From assembly GCA_024663395.1 (NCBI GenBank), contig JANFAH010000004.1, forward strand, positions 2,480,001 to 2,544,000: 64,000 nucleotides of DNA, given 5' to 3'. A program made the position numbers and the translations under genes. This document shows positions 24,801 through 35,205 of the stretch, one piece after another. Numbering within the stretch: position 1 is the stretch's first letter; each line of letters opens with the position of its first letter. The stretch comes from Pisolithus tinctorius (lineage: Eukaryota; Basidiomycota; Agaricomycetes; Boletales; Pisolithaceae). The notes beneath the pieces are model-generated. The model saw only the letters and a list, made by a program, of their open reading frames with translations, was not told where the DNA came from and searched no databases.

Positions 24801-27800
24801 GAGCTGACTGGGCTCCCTTGGACTCTGCATGTTGGTGGCATGACAGTGAGTGAGTAATTTCATGGCATGCCCATGTATGTGTGAGCTGACTGGGCTGCCA
24901 TGGACTCTGTATATTGGTGGATGACAGGAGGTGAGCCATTTGATGGCAGGCCCATGTGGATGTGGGCTGACTGGGCTGTCCTGCACTCTGCCTGTTGATG
25001 GTGTAACAGCAAGTGAGTAATTTAATGATAGGCCTACCTGAATGTGAGCTGACTGGGCTCCCCTGCACTCTGCATGTTGGTGGCATGACAGTGGGTGAGT
25101 GATGTGGTGGCAGGTTCAGTGGGATGTGAGCTGACTGGGCTCCCTGGGACTCTGCATGTTGGTTGCATGACAGCGAGTGAGTGATTTGATGGCAGGCCTG
25201 TCTGAATGTGAGCTGACTGGACTCCCCTGGACTCTGCATGTTGGTGACATGACAGTGAGTGAGTAATTTGATGGGAGGCCCATCTGGATCTGAACTGACT
25301 GGGCTCCCCTGAACTCTGCATGTTGATGGCATGACAGTATGTGAGTGATTTGATGGCAGCCCTATCTGGATGTGAGCTGACTGGGCTCCCCTGGACTCTA
25401 TATGTTGGTGGAATGACAGCAAGTGGGTGATTTGATGGCATGCCCATGTAGATGTGAGCTGACTGGGCACCCCTGGACTCTGCATGTTGGTGGCATGACA
25501 GGAGGTGAGTGGTTTAATGGCAGGCTCATGTGAATGTGAGCTGACTGGGGCTCCCCTGGACTCTGCATTTGGTGGCATGACAGGAAGTGAGTGGTTTGAT
25601 GGCAGGCCTGTCTAGATATGAGCTGATTGTGCTCCCCTGGATTCTGCACATTGGTGGCATGACAGCAAGCAAGTAATTTCTTGCCATGTCAATGTGGATG
25701 GGAGCTGACCAGGTCCCCTTGGACTCTGCATGTTGGTGGCATGACAGGAGGTGAGTCATTGATGGCAGGCCCACCTGGATGTGAGCTGATTGGGTTGTCC
25801 TCTCTGCCTATTGATGGTGTAACAGCAAGTGAGTGATTTGATGGCACCCCCATGTGGATGTGAGCTGACTAGGCTCCCCTGGACTCTGCATGTTGGTGGC
25901 ATGGCAGGAGGTGAGTGATTTGATGGCAGGCCTGTGTGGATGTGAGCTGAGTGGACTCCCCTGGACTCTGCATGATGGTGGCATGACAGCAAGTGAGTGA
26001 TTTGATGGCAGGTGCATGTGGATGTAAGCTGACTGGGCTCCCTGGGACTCTGCATGTTGGTGGCATGACAGCAAGTGAGTCATTTTAAGGCATGCCCATG
26101 TGGATGTGAGCTGACTAGGCTCCCCTGCACTTTGCATGCCTGGTGGCATGACAGCATGTGAGTGATTTGATGGCAGGTCCACATGGATGTGAGCTCAATG
26201 GGCTCCCTTGGACTCTGCATGTTGGTGGCATGACAGGAGGTGAGTGATTTGATAGCATGCTCATGTGGATGTGAGCTGACTGCACTCCCTGTGACTCTGC
26301 ATGTTGGTGGCATGACAGCAAGTGAGTGATTCAATGGCAGGCCCATGAGGATGCAATCTGACTGGGCTCCTTGGGACTCTGGATATTTGTGGCATGATAG
26401 GAGGTGAGTGATTTGGTGGCATGTCCATGTGGATGTGAGCTTACTAGGCTCCCCTTGACTCTGCATATTGGTCTCATGACAGTATGTGAGTGATTTGATG
26501 GCAGGTTCATGTGGATGTGAGCTGAGCTCTCCTGGACCCTCTGCATGTTGGTGGCATGATAGCAAGTAAGTGATTTCATGGCATGCCCATGTATGTATGT
26601 GTGAGCTGACTGGGCTGCCATTGACTCTATATTTTGGTGGCATGACAGGAGGTAAGTCATTTGATCACAGGCCCATGTTGAAGTGAGCTGACTGGGCTGT
26701 CCTGCACTCTACCTGTTTGTGGTGCAACAGCAAGTGAGTGATTTGATGGCAGGCCCGTGTGGATGTGAACTGACTGGGCTTCCCTGCATTCTGCATGTTG
26801 GTGGCACAACAGCAAGTGAGTGAATTGATGGCAGGCCCACCTGGATGTGAGCTGACTGGACTCCCCTGGACTCTGTATGTTGGTGACATGACAGTGAGTG
26901 AGTGATTTGATTGGAGGCCCATCTGGATCTGAGCTGACTGGGCTCCCCTGCACTCTGCATGTTGAATACAGGAGGTGGGTGATTTGATGGCAGGCTTGTA
27001 TGGATGTGAGCTGACTGGGCTCTTCTGGACTCTGGGTGTTGGTGGACTGACAGGAGGTGAGTGATTTAATGGCAGGCCCATGTAGATGTGAGCTGACTGG
27101 GCTCCCTGGGACTCTGGATGCTGGTGGCATGACAGCGAGTGAGTGATTTCATGGCAGGCACATGTGGTTGGGAGCTAACTGGGCTCCCCTTGACTCTGCA
27201 TGTTGGTGGCATGACAGCAAGTGAGTGATTTGATGGCATGTCCATGTGGATGTGAGCTGACTGGGTCCCCCTGGACTCTGCATGTTGGTGTTGTGACAGT
27301 ATGTAAGTGATTTGATGGCATGCCTATGTGGATGTGAATTGACTGGACTCCCCTGGACTCTACATGTTGGTGGCATGACAGCAAGTGAGTGATTTGATGG
27401 CATGCCCATGTAGATGTGAGCTGACTGGGCTCCCCTGGCCTTTGCATGTTGGTGGCATCACAGTATGTGAGTGATTTGATGGCAGGCCCATGTGGGTGTG
27501 AACTGACTGGGCTTCCTTGGACTCTGCATGTTGGTGTCATGATAGACTGTGAGTGACTTGATGGCAGGCCCATGTGGATGTGAGCTGACTGGGCTCCCCT
27601 GAACTCTGCATGTTGGTGGCATGACAGGAGGTGAGTGATTTGATGGCAGACCTGTGTGAATGTGTGCTGACTGGGCTCCCCTGCACTCTGCATGTTGATG
27701 GCATAACAGGAGGTGAGTGATTTGATAGCATGCCCATTTAGATATGAGCTGACTAGGCTCCCCTGGACTCTGCATCTTGCTGGCATGATAGGGAGTGAGT

Positions 27801-28928
27801 GATTTCATTGTAGCTTCCACCCAGATTGCTCACTTTCATTGTCTGCATTTCTGTTATGACAGGTTGTGAGTAGTTTCCTGATATGCAGTCTCACCAGATT
27901 CATCCTGAGTGGGCTTCCTTCAACAGGATGTAAGTGACTCTCTGGTAGGTGTGCCCTTGCCTGTGTTTGCTTTACTCCCTCATAATCTTTCACCTGCTCA
28001 TTTGCCAGCATTGCAATCATTCATTTGTAGTACTGATCATCCAATGTTTTCCTACTTGACTTGCTATGACAGATTGTGGGTAATTCATGTTACTTCTTGG
28101 ACATTATTTGCTTACTCTCTTTCTTCACAACCTATTTTTGCCATGATTATGGTAGCATGTAAGCCACTGTCCAGTGGATTTCTGCTTGTTTCTTACTTTC
28201 TTTGGGTTTGATGCCATGGTCCTGGTTCTCATCTGCCTCTTCCTTGATAGGAGGTGGGTTGTTTTCCATTTGTTGCTGGCATGTTCTACATACCTTAGCT
28301 CTGCATTATTTTTGGTCTATGCTCCATGGATGTCCAAACTTTCAATTTCCAGCTAGTAAGTATTGTTTTTTTTCATCCCCATGTCTTTTGTCTAAGGTAT
28401 ACACATCCCACTGTAGTTATCACTGGAAATAGTAAATCAAAATCTCACAAGCCCCATGCTACTTCAAAATGCCACTTTGTTTGGGAAGTTCCCCACAGCC
28501 CAATCACTGGTTGGACATGCTGTTGGTATGACATTGTCATGCACTACTTGTGGCATGCTCATCATTCCAGCATGCATGCTTATTTTTGAGCATGCTTACC
28601 TTTTTTTGCAGCAAGGGACTCATACCTGGGAGAAGGCTTTGGAATTGACTATGAAGAAGTACAAGAAGTCTCATACATGGCCTACCATTTCCAAGGCTGT
28701 CAAGGCAGCTTTTCAGGAACATGGCAAAGATGTGGTGGGTTTATATGAAACAATTCCCAAAATCATTGCAGAAAATAAGATGTGTAAGTTAATATCTCCA
28801 TAATCTGCATGTGAATTGATTTGAAAAATGATCTAGCAATCTAGAAAGCTGCCAAGCAGGAGATCCATATAGACAGGTGTTTGGAAATGTGGGGCCAATA
28901 TATCACAGATGTCTCAAAGTTCAGTTGA
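21851..28928 (+). CDS. P-loop GTPase (G-domain) with C-terminal membrane segment, split by a minisatellite
   Basis: Member of a basidiomycete family of G-domain proteins of unknown cellular role. The ATG at 21851 starts MAPGPFAKLRNSFPFANRQK, with short introns at 21954-22025 and 22074-22118. Walker A is FRILVIGRANAGKTTILQRV, a switch-II-like block is GFVFHDSCGFEAGSVEQFDS, then ERIHAIWYCIPLTDYHRTVT. The NKxD equivalent is VPVIVLLTKADVLNF. A helical part follows (VEKERELLERWLAHVKGTLD) and LVTKDLEKELLSWFPNTK ends the exon at about 23341. The gene resumes near 28456 with a probable membrane helix (GMLIIPACMLIFEHAYLFLQ) and KALELTMKKYKKSHTWPTIS; a last exon ends WGQYITDVSKFS. The roughly 5.1 kb between is an oversized intron filled by an 82-bp array. 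From about 22600 onward even the exons lack CpG. The last splice junction near 28785-28845 does not join cleanly. Confidence 0.8.
23459..23541 (+). repeat. Degenerate leading copy of the 82-bp unit
   Basis: This stretch starts GTGAGTACATGGCAGGCCTA and ends ATGCTGGTGGCATGATAG with a triplet, matching both ends of the unit while the middle is diverged. It looks like an older copy at the left edge of the array. Confidence 0.65.
23542..27794 (+). repeat. Minisatellite, about 52 tandem copies of an 82-bp intron-like unit
   Basis: Unit starts at 23542, 23623, 23705, 23786, 23868 and 23950 give a period of 81-82 bases; the last near-complete unit ends before 27795, so about 52 copies. Each unit begins GTGAGTGATTTGATGGCAGG, has GAGCTGACTGGGCTCCCCTG in the middle and ends GCATGTTGGTGGCATGACAG plus a variable triplet (CAA, GAG, TAT, CCT and others). 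So each has a consensus splice donor, a GCTGAC branch-like site and an AG end. Copies differ by scattered substitutions. The array lies inside the long intron of the GTPase gene. Because 82 is not a multiple of 3 and the unit has no stop in any reverse frame, long reverse open frames arise (up to 311 codons) that are not genes. Confidence 0.95.
27795..28250 (+). repeat. Diverged, length-variable copies at the right edge of the array
   Basis: After 27795 successive segments still begin GTGAGT, GTAAGT, GTGGGT or GTAAGC and end in AG (for example at 27931, 28077 and 28158), but lengths vary from about 64 to 145 bases and the interior no longer matches the consensus. They look like ancient units; a non-repeat origin for some of them is possible. 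Confidence 0.45.
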
Positions 28929-29501
28929 AATATGTTTTTGATGACTGTATCTCCCTTCCCACTTTCCTCATAACTTGAAATGTCAGACAATCATGTGCCC
29001 AATAGCATGGGACATTATGAAGTCCTCCAAACCAATCATATTCAAAGTTTGTATAGCATGCAAATGGTACAGATCTGTATGATTGCTTGGCTCCTCTTCT
29101 TAATTCTCAGGGGTATGTGCCCATTTCTGAAATCTGCCCATGTGGATCCTACCCCCCTTAAGCTTGCAGTGATGCTGAAGTGCTGAGAAATTCAACCAGC
29201 AGCCCCTATGGATGAAAACAGAAAGATATCACTTGGATTTACTGTCTAGAACTGCCACTGGGCCACATTTTGGACATTTCACATCTAACAGCCTCACAGG
29301 TTGTAGGGCAGGTATTCTCATACCATCAGGCCATATACAAGAGTGATCATCAGCTTTCATGTCTTCGCGTTGCCATGGAGTAAAAACAACATAAATACAT
29401 CCATCGAACAAAGCAAACGAATAATGAACAGGATACAAGACGCAACCTTGAACGAGACAATCTAAGAGCATGCGGGGCCATAACTCTCCTGGGAAGGTGT
29501 G
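28929..29501. other. Intergenic between convergent GTPase and Usp1 genes
   Basis: About 570 bases. The first 430 share the CpG-free composition of the GTPase gene; CpG returns at about 29366. No gene is recognised. Confidence 0.45.
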
Positions 29502-32301
29502 CTATCGCTTCGCAGCCCTCAACTGTGCCCGCAAGTTTGCGTTGGCGGTTTGCATGGAGTTGAGTTCATCCAGCAACGCAATACGCTGAGTTTGTTCGGA
29601 TGTCTGCATGGCGTGGACTTCCTCCTCAGCTTTGCGTAACTTTTCCCTGCACTCCGAGAGCTGACTCTCCAATTGCTTGCGAACCGCCTCCGGTGCTGCA
29701 GCAGCCTCCTGCGCGAGTGCCAGCGTCTTGGCGCTGAGAACATTGTTTGCTTCTGTAAGCTGTCTGCAGGTCTCGGCTTGATCAGCAGCGTGCGTCTCGA
29801 TCTGCCTTTTGTCAGCCACTGCACGATCTACAGAGGCTCGAAGTTCTTCAATCTCTTCCATTCTGTATGTATAAAAATGAATGTTCAGCCACCCAAAAAT
29901 TTGCAAAAATGGCAACGCACAATGCTGACTGTCTCGCCACTAAGGCGTGATTCTGGTTCTCCAGCACAGTGAGATGTTTTTGGTACGTCTCGAGCGCGAC
30001 GTTACTGTCCTGGGCAAGTTTCTGCGCTCGTTCAGCATTCTTCTTGAGCATATCGTGAGCCTGTGCAAACCGGATCAATCTCTCGATCAACGCTCGGTCG
30101 TCGATGATAAGTGCTTGCACACGCGCTACGAACGCCTCGATGGAGAAGGGACCCCCAACAGCAGACTGTTGTGATTTGGCGTCATAAAGAGCTTTCAAAG
30201 AGCGCACGTCCATATCGGACAAAGACGGAAGACCAGATTTGGATTGACCACCAGGACTGGACGCAGAAGAGATAACGCGGAGATGCCGCCGTGTGCTAAG
30301 AGTAGGAGCACGGAGTTCGGGAGCCGGAAGTACAGCCCAAGCGGGCTGAAGAAGTGCCACGACATCGGCTATCTCGCCCTTGTACTCGATAGGAGGACCA
30401 TGATGGACAGTTGGTGCGCTTAATGCCTAATAGGAGTTAGCGGTACTGTAAGTACCAGAGGGAAGAGTAGTTGACCTTGATACGCAAGTCTAACTCGACG
30501 TTCTCTTGCTTTGCCTCGTCCCGTTCTCGCCGTATTACTTCCAGCTCGGCAGCCATTGTTTGATGTTCCTCGTATTTGGACTGTAGTTCGGACTCCAGGC
30601 GCTCGCGCAGAGACTCCCACTCACCACATGCCTTGTGATGACCTTCCAGCACTTCGGACAAGCTGCTGAGGTGAGAATTGAGAGACAAGAGCGCACCCTG
30701 CAACGAGCGATCGTCCTGAGAATGCTGAAGGTCATACTGCCGCATCAGTGCATGCAACATATCCACTGCCTCCTCCAGTTCTGCCCGAGCTTCGGTGGAC
30801 GTTCGCAGCGACTCCAGCTCTTCTTGCAGTGCTCCTACTTCAGCCAGACGCTCTTCCTCCATCGCATGTTTCTCTGCCTCCCACTGATCCCTCATCTCTG
30901 CCAATTGCCTCTCCAACGCAGACATCTCTTCCTCCTTCTGTTGTATTTTGGCATCAGCCTTCCGTTGTGCATCGGCTAGCAATCCTTCTGTTTCCATCGC
31001 TCGTTCACCTTCTGCTTCCAGCCCATCCAAGCGTCGTTGCAACTCCTCGACCTCTCTTTCCCGAACGGCTAGCTTCGCTCTATCCTCCTCCCACACTAAC
31101 CGTTCTTTTGAGAGCTCGTCATTTTTGTTCTGCAATTCCATTCCCATAACCAATTCAAGTTGCTCCTTTTCGAGACGTAATTGTTGCAGCTCACGTGCCA
31201 TTTCCGCTTGTTGCTTGTTGGCAGCATTCAACGACTCGGTAGCTGCTCGTAATTTAACCTCCAGTTCGGCAACGTCTGAGGCAGAGGGAGGCAGTCTCGG
31301 GAACTGGGCATCCGCATGCCCGGCGAAAAGGTGGGTAGCATCAAAACGTGCAGTCGAGGAAGTAACAGGAGGAATCTTTGTTGAACTACCGCTCGGTGTC
31401 TCGGTGCCCAAAGCATTGCAGTCGTACCCGTTAGCGAGGGGATTAGCCGCCCTCTCCATTTTCTGCACCGAATATCCAAGTACCCCAGCACAGTGTTCAA
31501 GCAACTTCTGGCGCACTTCACCCGTACGTTCTAAGACGTACCAGTATTCCTTCTGGGTAGCCGTTACCTTGCGCTCGGCAGCTTCGAGTTGTTCTTCCAT
31601 CTGTTTTGAAGATCTCGCATGTACTGCATTGATGCGAGATAACGAAAGAGCCGCATCGCGCATCTTGGTGTCAAGATTAAGTTTCTTTTCCGTGGCAGCG
31701 AGGCGAATCTTGAGAACTTGGTACTCCTTGAAGGACCTTTTTAAGACCGTGTAAGCTTAGGGCACAATGACTGATATCGAACCTCTTTCAATTCCTCGAC
31801 TTCTTCTGCACCGAGTATTTCACAATCACGACTGTCCACGATAGCTTCGCTCGTTAACAAGCTCATAAGTAATTCGTCGCGAATGTTGACATGCTCAGAG
31901 GCCAGCAGTGAATCCGGAGGGACTGCATAGGGATATGAGGGACCTGCAGGGTGGTTTCCTCCAGAAGATTTTCGAGGCGGGGAGGACAGCACGTGAGATT
32001 CTGTACTTCTTGTATGTGAATGTGCGGATGATAGTGGCGATGCTGGGGTACTGTTCCCAACTGTCGAAGAGATGATGGGTGCTTGCTTCGTCTTGCGAAT
32101 AGTCAGACCGGGTGTGGTGGTGCGTGGCTCGTCTTCCGCTGGAGAGGCCGATCGCGAGACCTGGGGTGACCACAATGATTTCGATGCCGCAGCTGGCGGG
32201 GTGGGTGCTGGAGTTGTCTCTGTCGTTGCATGATGCGGTTGCGGTTGTGGTGTGGCGGGTGACGTCCGGCCCCCACCCCATAGTCTGCGGACGCCGTTCA
32301 T
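29502..32301 (-). CDS. Usp1, up-regulated-during-septation family protein
   Basis: Fungal family named for septation-linked expression; molecular role poorly known. From the ATG at 32301, MNGVRRLWGGGRTSPATP leads a disordered Pro/Ser/Thr region. The family domain follows: RDELLMSLLTSEAIVDSRDC, EILGAEEVEELKE and, after an intron, EYQVLKIRLAATEKKLNLDT, then MRDAALSLSRI. The remaining protein is a long coiled coil (about 31100-30480) with runs such as EEEMSALERQLAEMRDQWEA. A more hydrophobic C-terminal part has LPSLSDMDVRSLKALYDAK, and a last coiled coil ends LRAQLRAAKR at 29502. Only a few introns occur and the long exons are intact. It is divergent from the Mdm34 gene. Confidence 0.85.
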
Positions 32302-32629
32302 GACAACTAGTGTCCGTTAGCTCACTAGTGAGACAGTGTCAGACCGCCACTTGTTGAGTGTTGTCCACTGTAAGGGAGAGCCAACAGAACAAGCCCTAAA
32401 AGTCTAAACTGCCTGCAACTTCTGCCTTTGTCCCCGGAGGAAATCCCAAAAACGACGGGCTGACGGCGGCCGACCTGTGAGACTGGAGACTCCGTACACA
32501 GCCGACACCACTTACGTGCCCGACCGGCATGCACAACGTACTTCACAGCTCGTTCTGAAACCTCGTGGGCACTTTTCATTTGGATGACAGTACGAGCGCT
32601 GCCGAATTCAAGCTGCTAGCTACCCAGCG
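32302..32629. promoter_or_regulatory. Shared divergent promoter of Usp1 and Mdm34 genes
   Basis: Only 328 bases separate two start codons facing away from each other, so both promoters and 5' UTRs must lie here. No clear TATA box was seen. Confidence 0.55.
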
Positions 32630-34807
32630 ATGTCGTTCACCTTTGAGTGGCCTCGCTTCTCTGAGCAATTTCACACCCATGCTATCCAGATGCTCAACAA
32701 TGCCCTTAACAAAGGAAACAAGCCGCCAGTCATTGCAGACAAGATTGAAGTCGTGGAACTGGAGATGGGCACCCAGGTACGTTCGTTTTGTCGTGCGCAT
32801 GACGAAATCCTACTCAGACACTCTTGAAGCCTCCTGAACTAGAGATTCGGGATATTGGCGAGCTCACCGTGGAACAGTTTCGCGGCATATTCAGATTGAC
32901 ATATAACGGCGATGCTCATATTGTGCTGAAAACCAAGGTTCAGGTTAGTAGATGGCACAGTTTACACTACCTTAGTGGCCTCACGGATAATTTTCACCCA
33001 GGCTAATCCCCTGAACCATAAACAACCCGACATCCACCTTATGACTGGTTCTAGGGGCATGCTGGCTGCGAAAGAGCCTCTAGTCGTACCCATGCTCCTC
33101 CGCCTATCCCACTTCAGACTTAACTCCTACGTAGTCCTTGTCGTTTCAAAACAGAAAGGCATCACGCTCGTCTTCAAGACAGACCCTCTCCAGAATGTAG
33201 ACATCAACAGCACATTTGATTCCATCGCTGTCATTCAGAAGTTCATCCAGCGCGAGATCGAAGGTCAATTGCGCCAGATGTTCAGAGAGGACCTACCAGG
33301 TATCATACATCGTCTGAGCCAGCAGTGGATAAAGGCGAAAGTGGAAGCACCCTACTTGGACAAACGACCTCCTCCGGTGATTCGGCGGCCGTTCGATACT
33401 GCGTCTGCGCCGGATCTGTCTTATCTATCTCCTGGGTTTGCTGCCGCAGGTCTTCACCCTTCCTTTCGCCGTCCACCATCACTTGTGGGTGGCCGTGCGT
33501 GCTCTATTTCTGGCGTCTCTGTCACAAATTTACCGCAGAGGACGGCGTCCGGTCTCAGGTCTACTCCGCCAGCTCCAGTGAGCGCCCCCTCCACCGAGGC
33601 CAGTGGTTCTCTACCTGAAATAGAGAACTTCGATCCCACATATGGCCTTCGTCCCGAGGGTCTCCCCACAAAGAGCGTGTTCACCAGTTTCGGACAGTTG
33701 TTTAGGCAGGACAAGGGCCTCGCGGATCTCACGGAGGAGCCGTCAGAGGGTGACGAACAAGGAGAACACGAGTCATTCGATGCCTTGGATTGGGACGATA
33801 CGATTCCTGATTACTCCCCACCTCCGAGCGTTTCTGAAGAATTGGAACCAGTAACCGAGTATGAAACAATACCTGCAGTCGGAGGCGGAACTATCACGCG
33901 CCCTAGAGTATACCACTCCCAGTCGATGATACAACCTCCCTCCGAAGTCCCTAACGCTGCGTCCGAGGCCGAGAGCGCGTCATCCTTTGCGAACCTTCTC
34001 CAGCGGGCTGGCTCCTCAAAGCTAAATTCGACGTTGCCACACCCAGCTTCCCGAATGAGACATTCCCATCATCATGCCTCGAGTTATCACTCCTTTGAAG
34101 ACGGCCTCTACGGTTATGGAGAGCGATATCGCCCGCTCTCCGCCCCTCCTCTTGATTTCGCACGACCCCCGTACTTAAAACACTCGCCGGGTAAAAGCGA
34201 TACGCACATGTCGCGGTCTAGCAGTGAGCTTTCACATTCTGTAGACACACCATCCTCTCCCGAAGTTCCCCCGCCCTCCCACTACCTCGATGCCAAGTCT
34301 CATCGTCGTCTCTCTGTATCATCGTCATACGGTTTCGACGCTTTCCATTCCAGCTCTCCACCAAAGTATCACACCCTTTCGGAAGCTGATCCCAAAATAG
34401 TCCTTCGCCCCACTCTCAATAACACTGTCCACCAACTCTCCACTCTCAGCCATTCGAATCATACCTTATCGCCGTACACGCGTTCTTTGGCACACTTCAC
34501 GGTACGCAGCGTCCCGCCGCGAACTGTCAACGCTTCCGGAGTAAAATTACCTCCTGAACGTCGACCCACTAAAGCCAGACGTAAGCGGACGTACCGTATC
34601 GGTGGACTGAAGGCAGGCGCAGAACCTGAGCCCCCACCGCCCACCTCACCACCATCGCCTGCTCCGCCTTCCGAGTTCGATCAGGCCGATGTGGACCAAT
34701 ACTTCCGCTTTCGTGATGATTTTACCCCTATGCCTCAGGAATCCAAAACACCTTCTCTTCGTGATCATCATCAGCATCGCGACCTACGTCGACGACGGCT
34801 GCATTAG
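32630..34807 (+). CDS. MDM34: Mdm34, ERMES complex SMP-domain protein
   Basis: Mdm34 is the mitochondrial outer-membrane subunit of ERMES, which tethers ER to mitochondria and moves lipids. The N-terminal SMP domain reads MSFTFEWPRFSEQFHTHAIQ, then MLNNALNKGNKPPVIADKIE and VVELEMGTQ. After introns at 32777-32826 and 32945-33001 come ELEIRDIGELTVEQFRGIFR, LTYNGDAHIVLKTKVQANPL and LVVPMLLRLSHFRLNSYVVL. VSKQKGITLVFKTDPLQNVD and IQKFIQREIEGQLRQMFRED complete the domain. The rest is a long disordered Ser/Pro-rich tail, ending with an Arg-rich tip (DLRRRRLH) at 34807. The frame is intact through 610 codons of the last exon. Confidence 0.95.
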
Positions 34808-35205
34808 TTCCATATCAGTTGGTTTTCTTCTTGTTCTTACATACGACACTTCGACATCCATCGCCGTTCAAATATATCACATCAGTATTTGTAATATTAC
34901 CTTCGATAGAGAAGTAGATTATCAAGTGTTATTCTCATATGCATACGGAGTTCGGACGAGCTCGTCCATTGCTGAGTGCTGAGTAGGTGCAAGCATCCTA
35001 GTGCAAAATTACATGCTAGAGAGAAAGGGAGCCAATTTATATCTACAATTCTTGGACACATCAACGTTGTTCGTTTATATGGCTACACTTCAACAAGATA
35101 TTCGTACGCTTCAAATTGCGTCGCCTCCGTTCTCTTACACATGTCTACTGAGCAAGGTTGAAAGGAGGGCCGAGTAGGAACGTTTCAACTGGGTGACCAA
35201 TAACA
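34808..35205. other. Convergent 3' region of Mdm34 and virilizer-domain genes
   Basis: About 400 AT-rich bases between two stop codons. No gene seen; presumably both 3' UTRs and polyadenylation sites. Confidence 0.45.

Noticed and set aside
23567..27786. Long minus-strand open frames of 200-311 codons as genes for a repetitive Ser/Pro/His-rich protein
   Set aside because: They follow exactly the 82-bp tandem period, cycle through all three frames and have no unique ends, so they are a by-product of the repeat.
23459..28250. CRISPR-like array
   Set aside because: The units are 82 bp, directly abutting, without unique spacers, and the genome is eukaryotic.
29848..30360. Separate minus-strand gene of 170 codons
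   Set aside because: It is an internal exon of the Usp1 gene, bounded by introns, in the same coiled-coil protein.
30948..31754. Plus-strand open frame of 268 codons rich in Ser/Ala
   Set aside because: It is the antisense shadow of the Usp1 coiled-coil exon.
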